DNA of 64,000 nucleotides from DLKC01 sp002478885 (GTDB lineage: Bacteria > Bacteroidota > Bacteroidia > Chitinophagales > Chitinophagaceae): positions 372,001 through 436,000 of the forward strand of contig JAXLUI010000001.1 of assembly GCA_046329585.1 (NCBI GenBank). The letters run 5' to 3'. A model generated the notes under the pieces. The model did not search any database. It was not told the origin of the DNA and saw only the letters and a list, made by a program, of their open reading frames with translations. Shown here one piece after another: positions 27,207 through 34,638 of the stretch (the first letter of the stretch is position 1; each line of letters opens with the position of its first letter). Both the position numbers and the translations under genes were made by a program.

Positions 27207-29099
27207 TTATTTATTCATCCAGAGATTGTCTGCACTGTTGGTGTCGGCATCAAAATAATTGCCGAGCTCCACCTTTGAAACCGGTTTTGTTGATGTGTAG
27301 TTGAGTGTAATTGTTTTAGCACCTTTTTCCCAAACGGCAACGCTGCGGTGTATTTGCTCCGTGGTATTATCGTTGAAGTAAACGGTGACGTCAACGGGAA
27401 CAGGCTTACTGCCCTTGGAGGTTACGATCACCTGTTTTTTGGCCGGATTAACTGAAGCGATGCCAAGGTCGGGATAGCCCTGGTCGAAGAACCATATTTT
27501 CCAGAACCAGTCCAGGTTTTTCCCCGAGCCAATATTCATGCAGTTGAAAAAATCATAAGGAATCGGATGCTTGCCATGCCAGGTGTTGATATAATAGTGC
27601 AGCCCTTTAAAAAACAATTCGTCGCCAAGCAGGTCTTTTACATACAGGTAACCAAGCCCGGGTTTTGGATAGGAATTAATAGCAAATGCCGATGCATCTT
27701 CATAATAAATGCCCTGCATCTGGGTGCTGGGCGTCATTATTGGCAAGTCAATTTCGGTGCCGGCAGCAGCTTCGTAGCCATCAACCGCAAAGCTATCGGT
27801 AACACCAGGCAAGTACATGGGCGTGAGCAACCACTCGCCTATTGTAGCCCAGCCTTCATCCATCCAGCCATATTTTGTTTCGTTGATGCCCATATAAAAA
27901 GGGAACATGGTATGAAATATTTCATGGCTGCCCAAAGAAAAACTTGCCAGCGCACCTTCCTGGGGAACGTCGTTCACCATCATTGGATATTCCATTTTAT
28001 CGAGGCCATCAAATACCGTTTCATGCGGGTAGGGATAAGGCCATTTCGGGAACCGGTAGCTCATGTACTCCACCGTTTTTTGCGCTTCCTTTACCACATC
28101 GTAATAGTCTTTGTGGGCAGGGTTGAACACCGCATCCACCCTTGTTCTTCTGCCCGTTGACGAATCAACGACAAGGCTTGTAGATTTCCATATGTAGTGA
28201 TTACTTGTGGCAAAGGCAAAATCAGTGACATTTTTCGCCTGGAAGCGAAACGTATTCAGATCATGCTCCTGCGTTACGTTGTTGGAATTAAGGTCTGCTT
28301 CTTCAATCACGTTTACAAAATTATCGCCGGTTTCTGCGGCTTTCAGCCGGTCGCATATTTTAGCTGTATAAACTTCATTGCAGTTAACCAGGTCGCCGGT
28401 ACCCCAAACAGCATAGCCGCCAGGAACGGTTACCGCCACATCAAAATCGCAGAAATCGTTATAGAACTCATAGGTGCCGAGATACTCGGCCATATTCCAT
28501 CCGTCAATATCGTCATACACTGCAATCCGTGGAAAACTGTAGGCAATAAAATAGGCACCGTCTTCGATTGCGCCGGTTCTTATGTGCGAACCCGCATTCA
28601 GGATGTAGGAATAGGTAATGCTAAAATGCACCTGCTGTGAAGGCGCCACCGCATCTACGGGCACAATCATATTGGTGCCTTCAATAGTGGCTTTCCCAAC
28701 ATCCTGCTGCTTGTTATTTACCAGTATTTTTTCAATGGCCATCCCCTTGCTTATATCACGCTCTTCGATAGGCATGCTGCGCATGGCACCACCTTTATAG
28801 AGGTCGGTGTATAATTTAAATACTACCGAATGCAGTACATCAGGGCTATTATTGATGTAAGTAATGTCGACAGTGCCACTTACTAGCCTTGTATCGGGAT
28901 TAAAGTTTATTTTCAGATCATAGCTTGCACGATTCTGCCAGTATTTTTCACCAGGTTTTCCATTCATGGTCCTGGTGCCTTTGTCAACTGCCTCCTGTAT
29001 ATTGCGGGCAACCGGTAACTGTATTTGTTGGGCATGTAATACAGTGGAAAACATCATCGCGAAAAACGCCAGGGAAATGCTGCCTTTATTCATATTCAT
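27207..29099 (-). CDS. M1 family zinc metallopeptidase, exported
   Basis: A 630-residue M1 aminopeptidase-like enzyme with a signal peptide ending near LHAQQ (25). The zinc site is complete: His392-Glu393-Ile-Phe-His396, then 18 residues, then Glu415 in MDEGWA. The substrate-anchoring motif is not the classic GAMEN but YPMMVND at about 371-377, as in Bacteroidota M1 relatives whose specificity has not been set. N-terminal beta-sandwich (about 55-300) and C-terminal small beta domain are present. It should act in the periplasm on peptides. A monocistronic unit is likely: the kinase gene lies 255 nt beyond its 3' end on the same strand, and the WYL regulator is divergent upstream. Confidence 0.92.
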   Translation of the reverse strand: MNMNKGSISLAFFAMMFSTVLHAQQIQLPVARNIQEAVDKGTRTMNGKPGEKYWQNRASYDLKINFNPDTRLVSGTVDITYINNSPDVLHSVVFKLYTDLYKGGAMRSMPIEERDISKGMAIEKILVNNKQQDVGKATIEGTNMIVPVDAVAPSQQVHFSITYSYILNAGSHIRTGAIEDGAYFIAYSFPRIAVYDDIDGWNMAEYLGTYEFYNDFCDFDVAVTVPGGYAVWGTGDLVNCNEVYTAKICDRLKAAETGDNFVNVIEEADLNSNNVTQEHDLNTFRFQAKNVTDFAFATSNHYIWKSTSLVVDSSTGRRTRVDAVFNPAHKDYYDVVKEAQKTVEYMSYRFPKWPYPYPHETVFDGLDKMEYPMMVNDVPQEGALASFSLGSHEIFHTMFPFYMGINETKYGWMDEGWATIGEWLLTPMYLPGVTDSFAVDGYEAAAGTEIDLPIMTPSTQMQGIYYEDASAFAINSYPKPGLGYLYVKDLLGDELFFKGLHYYINTWHGKHPIPYDFFNCMNIGSGKNLDWFWKIWFFDQGYPDLGIASVNPAKKQVIVTSKGSKPVPVDVTVYFNDNTTEQIHRSVAVWEKGAKTITLNYTSTKPVSKVELGNYFDADTNSADNLWMNK

Positions 29100-29197
29100 C
29101 TATTAAAGGCTAAATATATTAAAAGCTTACTTCATTACGGGCAAACCTTTCCTACTTAATCGCAGGCCTTTTTTATTTTTCATGCTACATTTATCGC

Positions 29198-29887
29198 ATG
29201 AACCGCATGGACCGCCTTTTGGGAATGCTTACCTTTCTCCAGTCAAAAAAATTTGTGCCGGCAGAAAAAATCTCCGATAAATTCGGCATAAGTCTTAGAA
29301 CTGTTTACCGCGATATAAAAGCACTTACCAACCTTGGTATTCCCGTTAGTTTTGAAAAATCAAAAGGCTATTTTTTGGTACAGGGTTATTTTCTGCCACC
29401 CGTTGCTTTCAGCAGCGAAGAAGCGAATGCACTGCTCCTTACAGAGGCGCTGGTTTACGCGTTTGCCGACAAATCCATACAAAAACACTACTCCACGGCA
29501 CTGAATAAAATAAAATCTGTACTGCGATCTTCCCAAAAAGAACAGCTCGACCTGCTCGATGACAGCATTAAAATGCAGATGCATCCAAACCTCACACTTA
29601 ACTTCGAATATCTTTCCATCATACAACACGCCATAAGTGCCGGGCAAAAATTGCTCATCTCTTACAAAAGCAGGAATGAGGAATCCAGTAAACGCAGCGT
29701 TGAGCCTATCGGCCTCATCTTTTATGCGTTTAGCTGGCATCTCATCGCATGGTGCAGTATGCGCAAAGACTACCGCGACTTTAAAGTAAACCGAATCACC
29801 GCGCTTTGCACAACAGATGAAAGTTTTTCCAAAACGACCCACATGAACATGGAAGAGTATATGAAAATGCTCCCGGTAGATTATTAG
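29198..29887 (+). CDS. HTH_11/WYL-domain transcription regulator (YafY type)
   Basis: A 229-residue regulator. N-terminal HTH of the DeoR/HTH_11 type (about 5-60: LGMLTFLQSKKFVPAEKISD, then SLRTVYRDIKAL). A linker helix region follows, and then a WYL domain (about 135-215), where the eponymous residues appear as the variant WHLIAWCSMRKDYRDFKVNRI. The group is called YafY-like and usually controls neighbouring genes in response to a small ligand or nucleic acid. The DinB-fold gene 190 nt downstream on the same strand is a plausible target. A TACATTTA box (29186-29193) lies 4 nt before the ATG, too weak to claim as a promoter. Confidence 0.88.
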   Translation: MNRMDRLLGMLTFLQSKKFVPAEKISDKFGISLRTVYRDIKALTNLGIPVSFEKSKGYFLVQGYFLPPVAFSSEEANALLLTEALVYAFADKSIQKHYSTALNKIKSVLRSSQKEQLDLLDDSIKMQMHPNLTLNFEYLSIIQHAISAGQKLLISYKSRNEESSKRSVEPIGLIFYAFSWHLIAWCSMRKDYRDFKVNRITALCTTDESFSKTTHMNMEEYMKMLPVDY

Positions 29888-29947
29888 GATTTAATGAACC
29901 CATCTTTCCAACATATATGCGGCTGCTGTTGCGTCGCACTCTTGTAC
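29888..29947 (-). repeat. Dispersed intergenic element, copy 9
   Basis: An exact head in minus orientation, GTTGCGTCGCACTCTTGTAC at 29928-29947. The tail side is diverged. It lies between the WYL regulator and the DinB-like gene. Confidence 0.82.
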
Positions 29948-30001
29948 GTTCCGTCCATTATTCAGCCGGCTCATAGTGTGAAGCTTTCAGTAAAGAAAAT
30001 T

Positions 30002-30034
30002 TTTGCTGCAAAAAATAACACTGACATAGGGTTG
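30002..30034 (+). promoter_or_regulatory. Candidate promoter of the DinB-like gene
   Basis: TTTG (30002-30005), a 21-nt spacer and TAGGGTTG (30027-30034, one mismatch to TAnnTTTG), with the start codon 43 nt further on. Confidence 0.35.
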
Positions 30035-30077
30035 TCAGTTACTCTTGTTTGCTTTGTGGCATAAAATAAAAAACGCC

Positions 30078-30581
30078 ATGACATTTACAGAATCATTTCT
30101 CGAAGAATTGGAAAGAGAAGCCGTTACTACCCGCAAAATGCTCGAAAGAGTGCCCGAAGACAAATTCGATTGGAAGCCACATGAAAAAAGCATGAGCCTT
30201 AGGGCGCTTGCCAATCACGTGGCAGAAATTCCATCGTGGTATGGATTAATCCTTAACACGCCGGAACTCGATTTTGCTGCTGGGGAATACCAGCCGCAGC
30301 CCATCACAAGCAGGGCCGAATTGCTCGTCTTTTTTGAAAAGAACCTTGCAGAAGCTAGAGAAAGCCTGGCAAAAGCAAATGATAGCATGCTCGAACCCAC
30401 TTGGACGATGCGTAGCGGTGATACGATCTTCTTCACCGAACCAAAGTCCAAAGTGATGAGGGATTGTTTTTGCCAGGTGGTACACCACCGTGCACAACTG
30501 GGTGTTTACCTGCGATTGCTCAACATACCCATACCCGGCAGCTATGGACCCAGCGCAGATGATATGCAGGGATTTGCATAA
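30078..30581 (+). CDS. DinB/YfiT-fold protein
   Basis: A protein of about 167 residues of the DinB family (four-helix bundle, bacillithiol/mycothiol-transferase-like). I use ATG 30078 (MTFTESFLEELEREA) because it gives the typical N-terminal helix. The upstream ATG at 30045 adds an untypical segment. The metal-binding histidines are the one in LANHVAEIPSWY and the pair in QVVHHRAQLGVYLRLL. The family includes thiol-dependent transferases and metal-dependent hydrolases. No substrate can be named. The nearby WYL regulator may control it. Confidence 0.85.
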   Translation: MTFTESFLEELEREAVTTRKMLERVPEDKFDWKPHEKSMSLRALANHVAEIPSWYGLILNTPELDFAAGEYQPQPITSRAELLVFFEKNLAEARESLAKANDSMLEPTWTMRSGDTIFFTEPKSKVMRDCFCQVVHHRAQLGVYLRLLNIPIPGSYGPSADDMQGFA

Positions 30582-30600
30582 CAATTTTGGAATAAATGCT

Positions 30601-30627
30601 AATCGGCTGGTAGCTTACCAGCCGATT
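30601..30627. terminator. Strong hairpin between convergent genes
   Basis: AATCGGCTGGTA and TACCAGCCGATT form a perfect 12-bp stem with loop GCT. The following GTATTTG is a poor T-run, so terminator function is likely but not certain. Confidence 0.6.
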
Positions 30628-30664
30628 GTATTTGCGCCAAAAAATTCCCAGGCCAGGGGGTGAT

Positions 30665-31648
30665 TTACATATACCAAACATCCTCTGCTGCAAAACTTAG
30701 TTTTACCGTATCGCCAGCAAGAAAGCTGGTTTTGTTTACATATGCTTTTAGCAAATGCTGGCCAACCAACACCTCTATGGCATAGTGATTACCGCGAAAA
30801 AAGACTCTGGTAATGGTTGCAACAGCCCCTTCGCCGGTTGCCGGCTGCAGCACCAGGTTTTCGGGCCTCACCACCACCTTTTTTTCATTTACGGTAAGCT
30901 CCTTACAGGCTGCCTGTAGCCCAGGCGCTGCAATATCGATTATATTGTATGCGCCAAAAAGTCCTGCGCAATACTCGCTTACCGGTCTCCTGTAAATTTC
31001 TTTCGCAGTACCGCGTTGAACTATCTCGCCGTCTTTCATAATAAAAATGGTGTCGGCCCAGGAAAGAATATCCTCCGCATCGTGGGAGATCATCATACAG
31101 GTGATGCCCAGTTTTTCCGCCAGGCCGTGAATTACCTCTTTGATCACAGCCCTGTGCAGGCTATCGAGATTGGAGAACGGCTCGTCGAGCAGTAAGAGCT
31201 TTGGGGAAGTGATCAACAGTTTTGCCAGCGCTATGCGTTGTTTTTCGCCGCCAGAAAGTTGATCGGTTTTCCGGGCCAGTAAATGTTCAATCTGGCAAAC
31301 TTTGTAAAGATTAAAGGCTTCATCGGCAGTGAGTTGATTAGCATAGTCAAGTATTTCGTGTACATAATAATTATTGCGCAGTTCAAAATGTTGCGAGAGA
31401 TATGCGATTGACCTGTGACCGGGCAATAACTTATCGAGTGGACCTGCTACTCTTTCGCCTGCTAACCTTATTTCTCCGGCGTGAGGTTGCACGAGCCCGG
31501 CCAGCATTTTCATTAGAGATGTTTTACCTGAGCCTGTTTCACCGGCTATGGCAATCTGTTCAAAAGCCTGCTGGCTAAAACTTGTTGGCCTTACTGTGTA
31601 ATTGCCCCCTTCCTTTCGGCTAATATTGTCGACCGTTAATAGTGCCAT
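30665..31648 (-). CDS. ABC transporter ATPase with TOBE-like C terminus, orphan
   Basis: About 327 residues from ATG 31648, chosen because MALLTVDNIS is the normal beginning. An upstream ATG at 31666 is possible. Nucleotide-binding features: Walker A GETGSGKTS, Q-loop LSQHFEL, signature LSGGEKQR, Walker B LLLLDEP, D-loop SNLD and H-loop SHD. Residues about 225-327 form a TOBE-like regulatory region (VVVRPENLVL, then VTRVFFRGNHYAIEVLVG), as in ATPases of the iron(III), spermidine or molybdate import group. No permease or binding protein lies beside it. It must pair with components elsewhere or act alone. Which substrate is handled cannot be told. Confidence 0.87.
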   Translation of the reverse strand: MALLTVDNISRKEGGNYTVRPTSFSQQAFEQIAIAGETGSGKTSLMKMLAGLVQPHAGEIRLAGERVAGPLDKLLPGHRSIAYLSQHFELRNNYYVHEILDYANQLTADEAFNLYKVCQIEHLLARKTDQLSGGEKQRIALAKLLITSPKLLLLDEPFSNLDSLHRAVIKEVIHGLAEKLGITCMMISHDAEDILSWADTIFIMKDGEIVQRGTAKEIYRRPVSEYCAGLFGAYNIIDIAAPGLQAACKELTVNEKKVVVRPENLVLQPATGEGAVATITRVFFRGNHYAIEVLVGQHLLKAYVNKTSFLAGDTVKLSFAAEDVWYM

Positions 31649-31772
31649 GCTGCGAAAATACTTCAAAGCCTATTATTGCTGCGTGCATTTACGAATGGCG
31701 CCGGAACTGTGGCTGTAATGGGCGATAGTAAAGTCTTTGGTTAAGTCCGAATAGCCGAAAGAAGCCCGGAAC

Positions 31773-31832
31773 CTTGAAGTGTGCGACGCAACAGGCGCTG
31801 AACAGCGGACCAGTGCCGGGGCAATAAGAATA
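31773..31832 (+). repeat. Dispersed intergenic element, copy 10
   Basis: The head ends AAGTGTGCGACGCAAC at 31792, followed by AGGCGCTGAACAGCG and the tail CAGTGCCGGGGCAATAA. It lies in the 350-bp spacer 31649-31998 between divergent genes. That spacer otherwise holds only the promoter at 31884. Confidence 0.82.
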
Positions 31833-31883
31833 ATGATACCTGCGGGGAAAATATAAGTGCTAACATAAAAAGGGCAACAAATA

Positions 31884-31915
31884 TTTGCGCGGCTCAAATA
31901 AGATAGTTAGATTTA
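31884..31915 (+). promoter_or_regulatory. Promoter of the NTF2-like lipoprotein
   Basis: TTTG (31884-31887), a 20-nt spacer and TAGATTTA (31908-31915), near the TAnnTTTG consensus. The start codon is 83 nt downstream. Confidence 0.5.
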
Positions 31916-31998
31916 TACAGTTTAATACGTACCCACTTTGTCCTCGAAAAATCTTCGCTAACAGGTTTCCATTTTTAAAACTTTAAAACTTTTTCGAC

Positions 31999-32547
31999 AT
32001 GAAAAAAATTTCACTGTTGGCCATTGGTGCCACATTCCTGTTTTCCTGCGGAGAAAGGCCCGCTGAACAACCCGCTGCTGCTTCAACGGCGCCCATCGCT
32101 ACTCAAACCCAACCTGCTGAATTTGCCGATGCCAAATACGCCGATATCGGCAAGCAGGGATTAGCAGCGCTTTCAAAAGGAGATGTAGACCTATGGATGA
32201 CGGCCATGGCAGACAATGTGAAATATTACTTTAATGGTGGTGACAGCATTATTGGGAAAGCAGCTGTTTCGGATTACTGGAAAAAAAGACGAGGCGAAGT
32301 GATTGACACCATCTTCTTTACAAGCGATATATGGTTGCCGTTAAAGGTAAACGCACCGCAGCAGCCCGTTCAGGCTCCAGGTATTTGGCTGTTGAGTTGG
32401 TACCAGGTGCATTCGTCATACAAAGCTTCCGGCAAATCGATGGTTCAATGGATACATACCGATATGCACTTTGATGCAAATGACAAAATTGACCAGGTAA
32501 TTCAGTACCTGGACAGATCAGTTATTAATGCAGCGATGCAGAAATAA
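31999..32547 (+). CDS. NTF2/SnoaL-like lipoprotein
   Basis: A 182-residue lipoprotein: signal peptide MKKISLLAIGATFLFSC with lipobox FSC at Cys17, then an Ala/Pro/Thr-rich linker (about 20-40) and an NTF2-like (DUF4440/SnoaL-type) domain. The domain shows the typical helix GLAALSKGDVDLWMTAMAD, the YYFNGGDSIIGKAAVSDYW strand-turn and a late beta-sheet LLSWYQVHSSY. Such domains bind small ligands or serve as scaffolds. No catalytic residue is evident. It should sit on the outer leaf of the inner membrane or inside the outer membrane. A perfect terminator follows. Confidence 0.82.
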   Translation: MKKISLLAIGATFLFSCGERPAEQPAAASTAPIATQTQPAEFADAKYADIGKQGLAALSKGDVDLWMTAMADNVKYYFNGGDSIIGKAAVSDYWKKRRGEVIDTIFFTSDIWLPLKVNAPQQPVQAPGIWLLSWYQVHSSYKASGKSMVQWIHTDMHFDANDKIDQVIQYLDRSVINAAMQK

Positions 32548-32571
32548 AATGTTCGTGTATTACAAAAGAAC

Positions 32572-32599
32572 GCGGCTTATCATAGTAATGATAAGCCGC
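32572..32599. terminator. Bidirectional terminator
   Basis: GCGGCTTATCAT and ATGATAAGCCGC form a perfect 12-bp stem with loop AGTA, flanked by AAAAGAAC and ATTCTTTTT. It serves the convergent lipoprotein and thioredoxin genes. Confidence 0.92.
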
Positions 32600-32623
32600 A
32601 TTCTTTTTCAGTCAAAAGTAATG

Positions 32624-32920
32624 TCATGCAAATGACAGCAGGTTTTTAAGTAACCGGTCTTTCTCCAGCATCCCGGCGTGACGCCAGACAGGTTTTCCGT
32701 TTTTAAAAATAATAAAGGTCGGCACTGCCTGCACGTTGAATTGCTGTGATATCGCGTGATTACGATCGATATTTATTTTCAGCACGCGTGCCCGGCCCTG
32801 AACATCTTTACCAATCGCTGCAACTGCCGGCGCCATTGCTTTGCAAGGCCCACACCAGTCGGCGTGGAAATCTACCAAAACAGGTTTATCGCCATTGATG
32901 ATGCTGTTGAAAGATTCCAT
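32624..32920 (-). CDS. trxA: Thioredoxin
   Basis: A 98-residue thioredoxin with the redox motif WCGPC (Trp22-Cys26), the cis-proline segment QAVPTFIIFKNG and no signal peptide, so it is cytoplasmic. Its start codon overlaps the stop of the CbpA gene by one base (TAATG), which points to translational coupling. Coupling of a thioredoxin to a J-domain chaperone suggests a joint job in refolding oxidised proteins. This is inference. Confidence 0.95.
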   Translation of the reverse strand: MESFNSIINGDKPVLVDFHADWCGPCKAMAPAVAAIGKDVQGRARVLKINIDRNHAISQQFNVQAVPTFIIFKNGKPVWRHAGMLEKDRLLKNLLSFA

Positions 32921-33852
32921 TATGAAATATTTTTTAGTTTTTCGAAAAGTTCTTTTTGTGCCGCTGTTAAATGCTCCGGAATATGTACATGCAGCATTAA
33001 ATAAAGATCACCGTGCTGTGTTGTTCCGTAGACAGGCATTCCCTTGCCTTTTACCCGAACCTGCTTTCCATTTTGTGAGCCGGAAGCGATTTTTATTTTT
33101 ATTTTGCCCGCAAGTGTATCAACAATCAGTTCACCGCCAAGCACAGCCGAATAAAGATCAACCGCCTGGTGTTTGTACAGGTCGTCACCCCTGCGTTCAT
33201 AGAGCGCATTTGGTTTTATTCTTATGCGCACATACAAGTCTCCGTGCTGTCCTGCGCTGCTACCTTTTCCGCCTTTACCTTTTATACGTAGTTGCTGACC
33301 ATCGTAAGCACCCGGCCTGGTATTAACACGCAACTTTTCATTTTCCAGTTGAAGCATAATGGTGGCGCCGTTATAGGCTTCTTCAAGCGTTAACGTAACT
33401 TCGGATTCAAGGTCATGCCCTTTGAACTGGGTGGCACCTGTATTACCTTTTTTTGCATTTTTTGAAGCAGAGAAAAATGTTTCAAAGAAATCAGAGAAAC
33501 CGCTGCCGCCAAAGGCTGATCCACCACTGCTCCCAAAAAAATCGCTGAGGTCTCCTTCAAAATGAAAAGCCTGGTTACCCTGGCCGCCAAAACCTCCAAA
33601 CGGCTGGTCGGCACCGGCATGCTGGTACTTATTCCAATTCTCACCGAGCGTGTCATATTTCTTTCTTTTCTCAGGATCGCCCAGCACTTCATTCGCTTCG
33701 TTGATCAGCTTAAACTTGTTCTCTGCGTCTTTGTCGCCCTGGTTTTTATCAGGATGATATTTCACTGCGAGTTTACGGTAGGCTTTTTTTATTTCATCCT
33801 GCGTAGCCTTCTTGTCGATGCCCAAAACCTGGTAGTAATCTCTATATTCCAT
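32920..33852 (-). CDS. cbpA: CbpA-type J-domain co-chaperone
   Basis: A 310-residue class B J-protein. J domain at about 4-70 with the HPD motif at His33-Asp35 (KYHPDKNQGD), a Gly/Phe-rich linker (about 75-125: FGGFGGQGNQAF) and the DnaJ C-terminal peptide-binding domains (about 145-300). The zinc-finger (CxxCxGxG repeats) of DnaJ is missing, which sets it as CbpA-like. It stimulates DnaK and may bind DNA. It is co-transcribed and coupled with the thioredoxin gene. The Hsp20 gene upstream is separated by a terminator. Confidence 0.94.
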   Translation of the reverse strand: MEYRDYYQVLGIDKKATQDEIKKAYRKLAVKYHPDKNQGDKDAENKFKLINEANEVLGDPEKRKKYDTLGENWNKYQHAGADQPFGGFGGQGNQAFHFEGDLSDFFGSSGGSAFGGSGFSDFFETFFSASKNAKKGNTGATQFKGHDLESEVTLTLEEAYNGATIMLQLENEKLRVNTRPGAYDGQQLRIKGKGGKGSSAGQHGDLYVRIRIKPNALYERRGDDLYKHQAVDLYSAVLGGELIVDTLAGKIKIKIASGSQNGKQVRVKGKGMPVYGTTQHGDLYLMLHVHIPEHLTAAQKELFEKLKNIS

Positions 33853-33874
33853 AACACTTCATTTTATTTTAAAA

Positions 33875-33900
33875 AAAGGGAAGCAAAGCCTCCCTCTTTT
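33875..33900 (-). terminator. Terminator of the hsp20 gene
   Basis: On the minus strand GGGAGGC-TTT-GCTTCCC with one mismatch in the stem is followed by TTTTTTT. It separates hsp20 from cbpA. Confidence 0.8.
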
Positions 33901-33922
33901 TAAAATTTTTTGGCCGCAAAAA

Positions 33923-34375
33923 TTAATTTACAGCAATGCTTTTTACTGACTGAGGCTTTCCGATGGTTCTCTTTGGAACTTTTATCTGCAGAATTCCATC
34001 CTTATATCCTGCAACAATCTTATCGCTTTCCACCACATCAGCAGGTAATGTAAATGAGCGGCTGAATGACCGGTAGTTGAATTCTCTCCGCGTATATTTC
34101 CCGTCTTCGTTTTTCTCCTCCTTTTCCTGGGTTTGTTCAGAAGAAATCGTAAGCACATGTTTATCAAGCTCAATTTTAAAATCCTCCTTCTTCATGCCCG
34201 GTACCGCGAGTTCAATTTCAAATTCATTTTCTTTTTCCTTGACGTTCACTGAAGGCAGCGTACTACCTGCCGTTGTGAAATTTTTGTCATTCCAGTCAAA
34301 CAAGTCTTTGCTAAAGAAATCATCAAAAAAACTGTTCAACGGGAACATGCTGTTTCTTTTCATTAAAGTTGTCAT
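33923..34375 (-). CDS. Hsp20/alpha-crystallin small heat-shock protein
   Basis: A protein of about 150 residues from ATG 34375 (MTTLMKRNSMFPLNSFFDDFF). An upstream ATG at 34417 adds 14 residues that do not fit the family. The alpha-crystallin domain (about 45-140) shows AVPGMKKEDFKIELDKHVLTI, NYRSFSRSFTLPADV and GYKDGILQIKVPK, and a final K-SIAVN tail. It holds unfolding proteins in the cytoplasm. Its neighbours CbpA and thioredoxin make this a small protein-quality cluster. No CIRCE-like element was seen in front of it. Confidence 0.93.
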   Translation of the reverse strand: MTTLMKRNSMFPLNSFFDDFFSKDLFDWNDKNFTTAGSTLPSVNVKEKENEFEIELAVPGMKKEDFKIELDKHVLTISSEQTQEKEEKNEDGKYTRREFNYRSFSRSFTLPADVVESDKIVAGYKDGILQIKVPKRTIGKPQSVKSIAVN

Positions 34376-34480
34376 AGCTAAAATTTTAATGTTGATGATG
34401 TTGTTAACAATAAGCAACGATCAATTGCAATACCAGCCCGATTTTCCTGCATTTTTTTCATGTTGTTGAACAGAAAAAAG

Positions 34481-34520
34481 AAAACTTGTCATTGACCCTC
34501 TCAATCAAATGACAAGTTTT
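34481..34520 (-). terminator. Rho-independent terminator
   Basis: AAAACTTGTCATT and AATGACAAGTTTT form a perfect 13-bp stem with a 14-nt loop. On the minus strand TTTTCTTTTTT follows. It ends the serine hydrolase transcript. Confidence 0.85.
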
Positions 34521-34540
34521 CAAAACTTATCTGCAGAGAC

Positions 34541-34598
34541 TTTTTGGGTGTCGGCATTTGCACTTCGTGGCATCAACTCTTGCGTCGCACTCTTCAAC
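34541..34598 (-). repeat. Dispersed intergenic element, copy 11
   Basis: The head CTTGCGTCGCACTCTTCAAC is at 34579-34598 and the tail TTTTGGGTGTCGGC lies at about 34541-34554, in minus orientation. Confidence 0.82.
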
Positions 34599-34638
34599 TT
34601 AAGTGCTGCATTCAACAAGAGCTGCAACGCCGTGAGTA

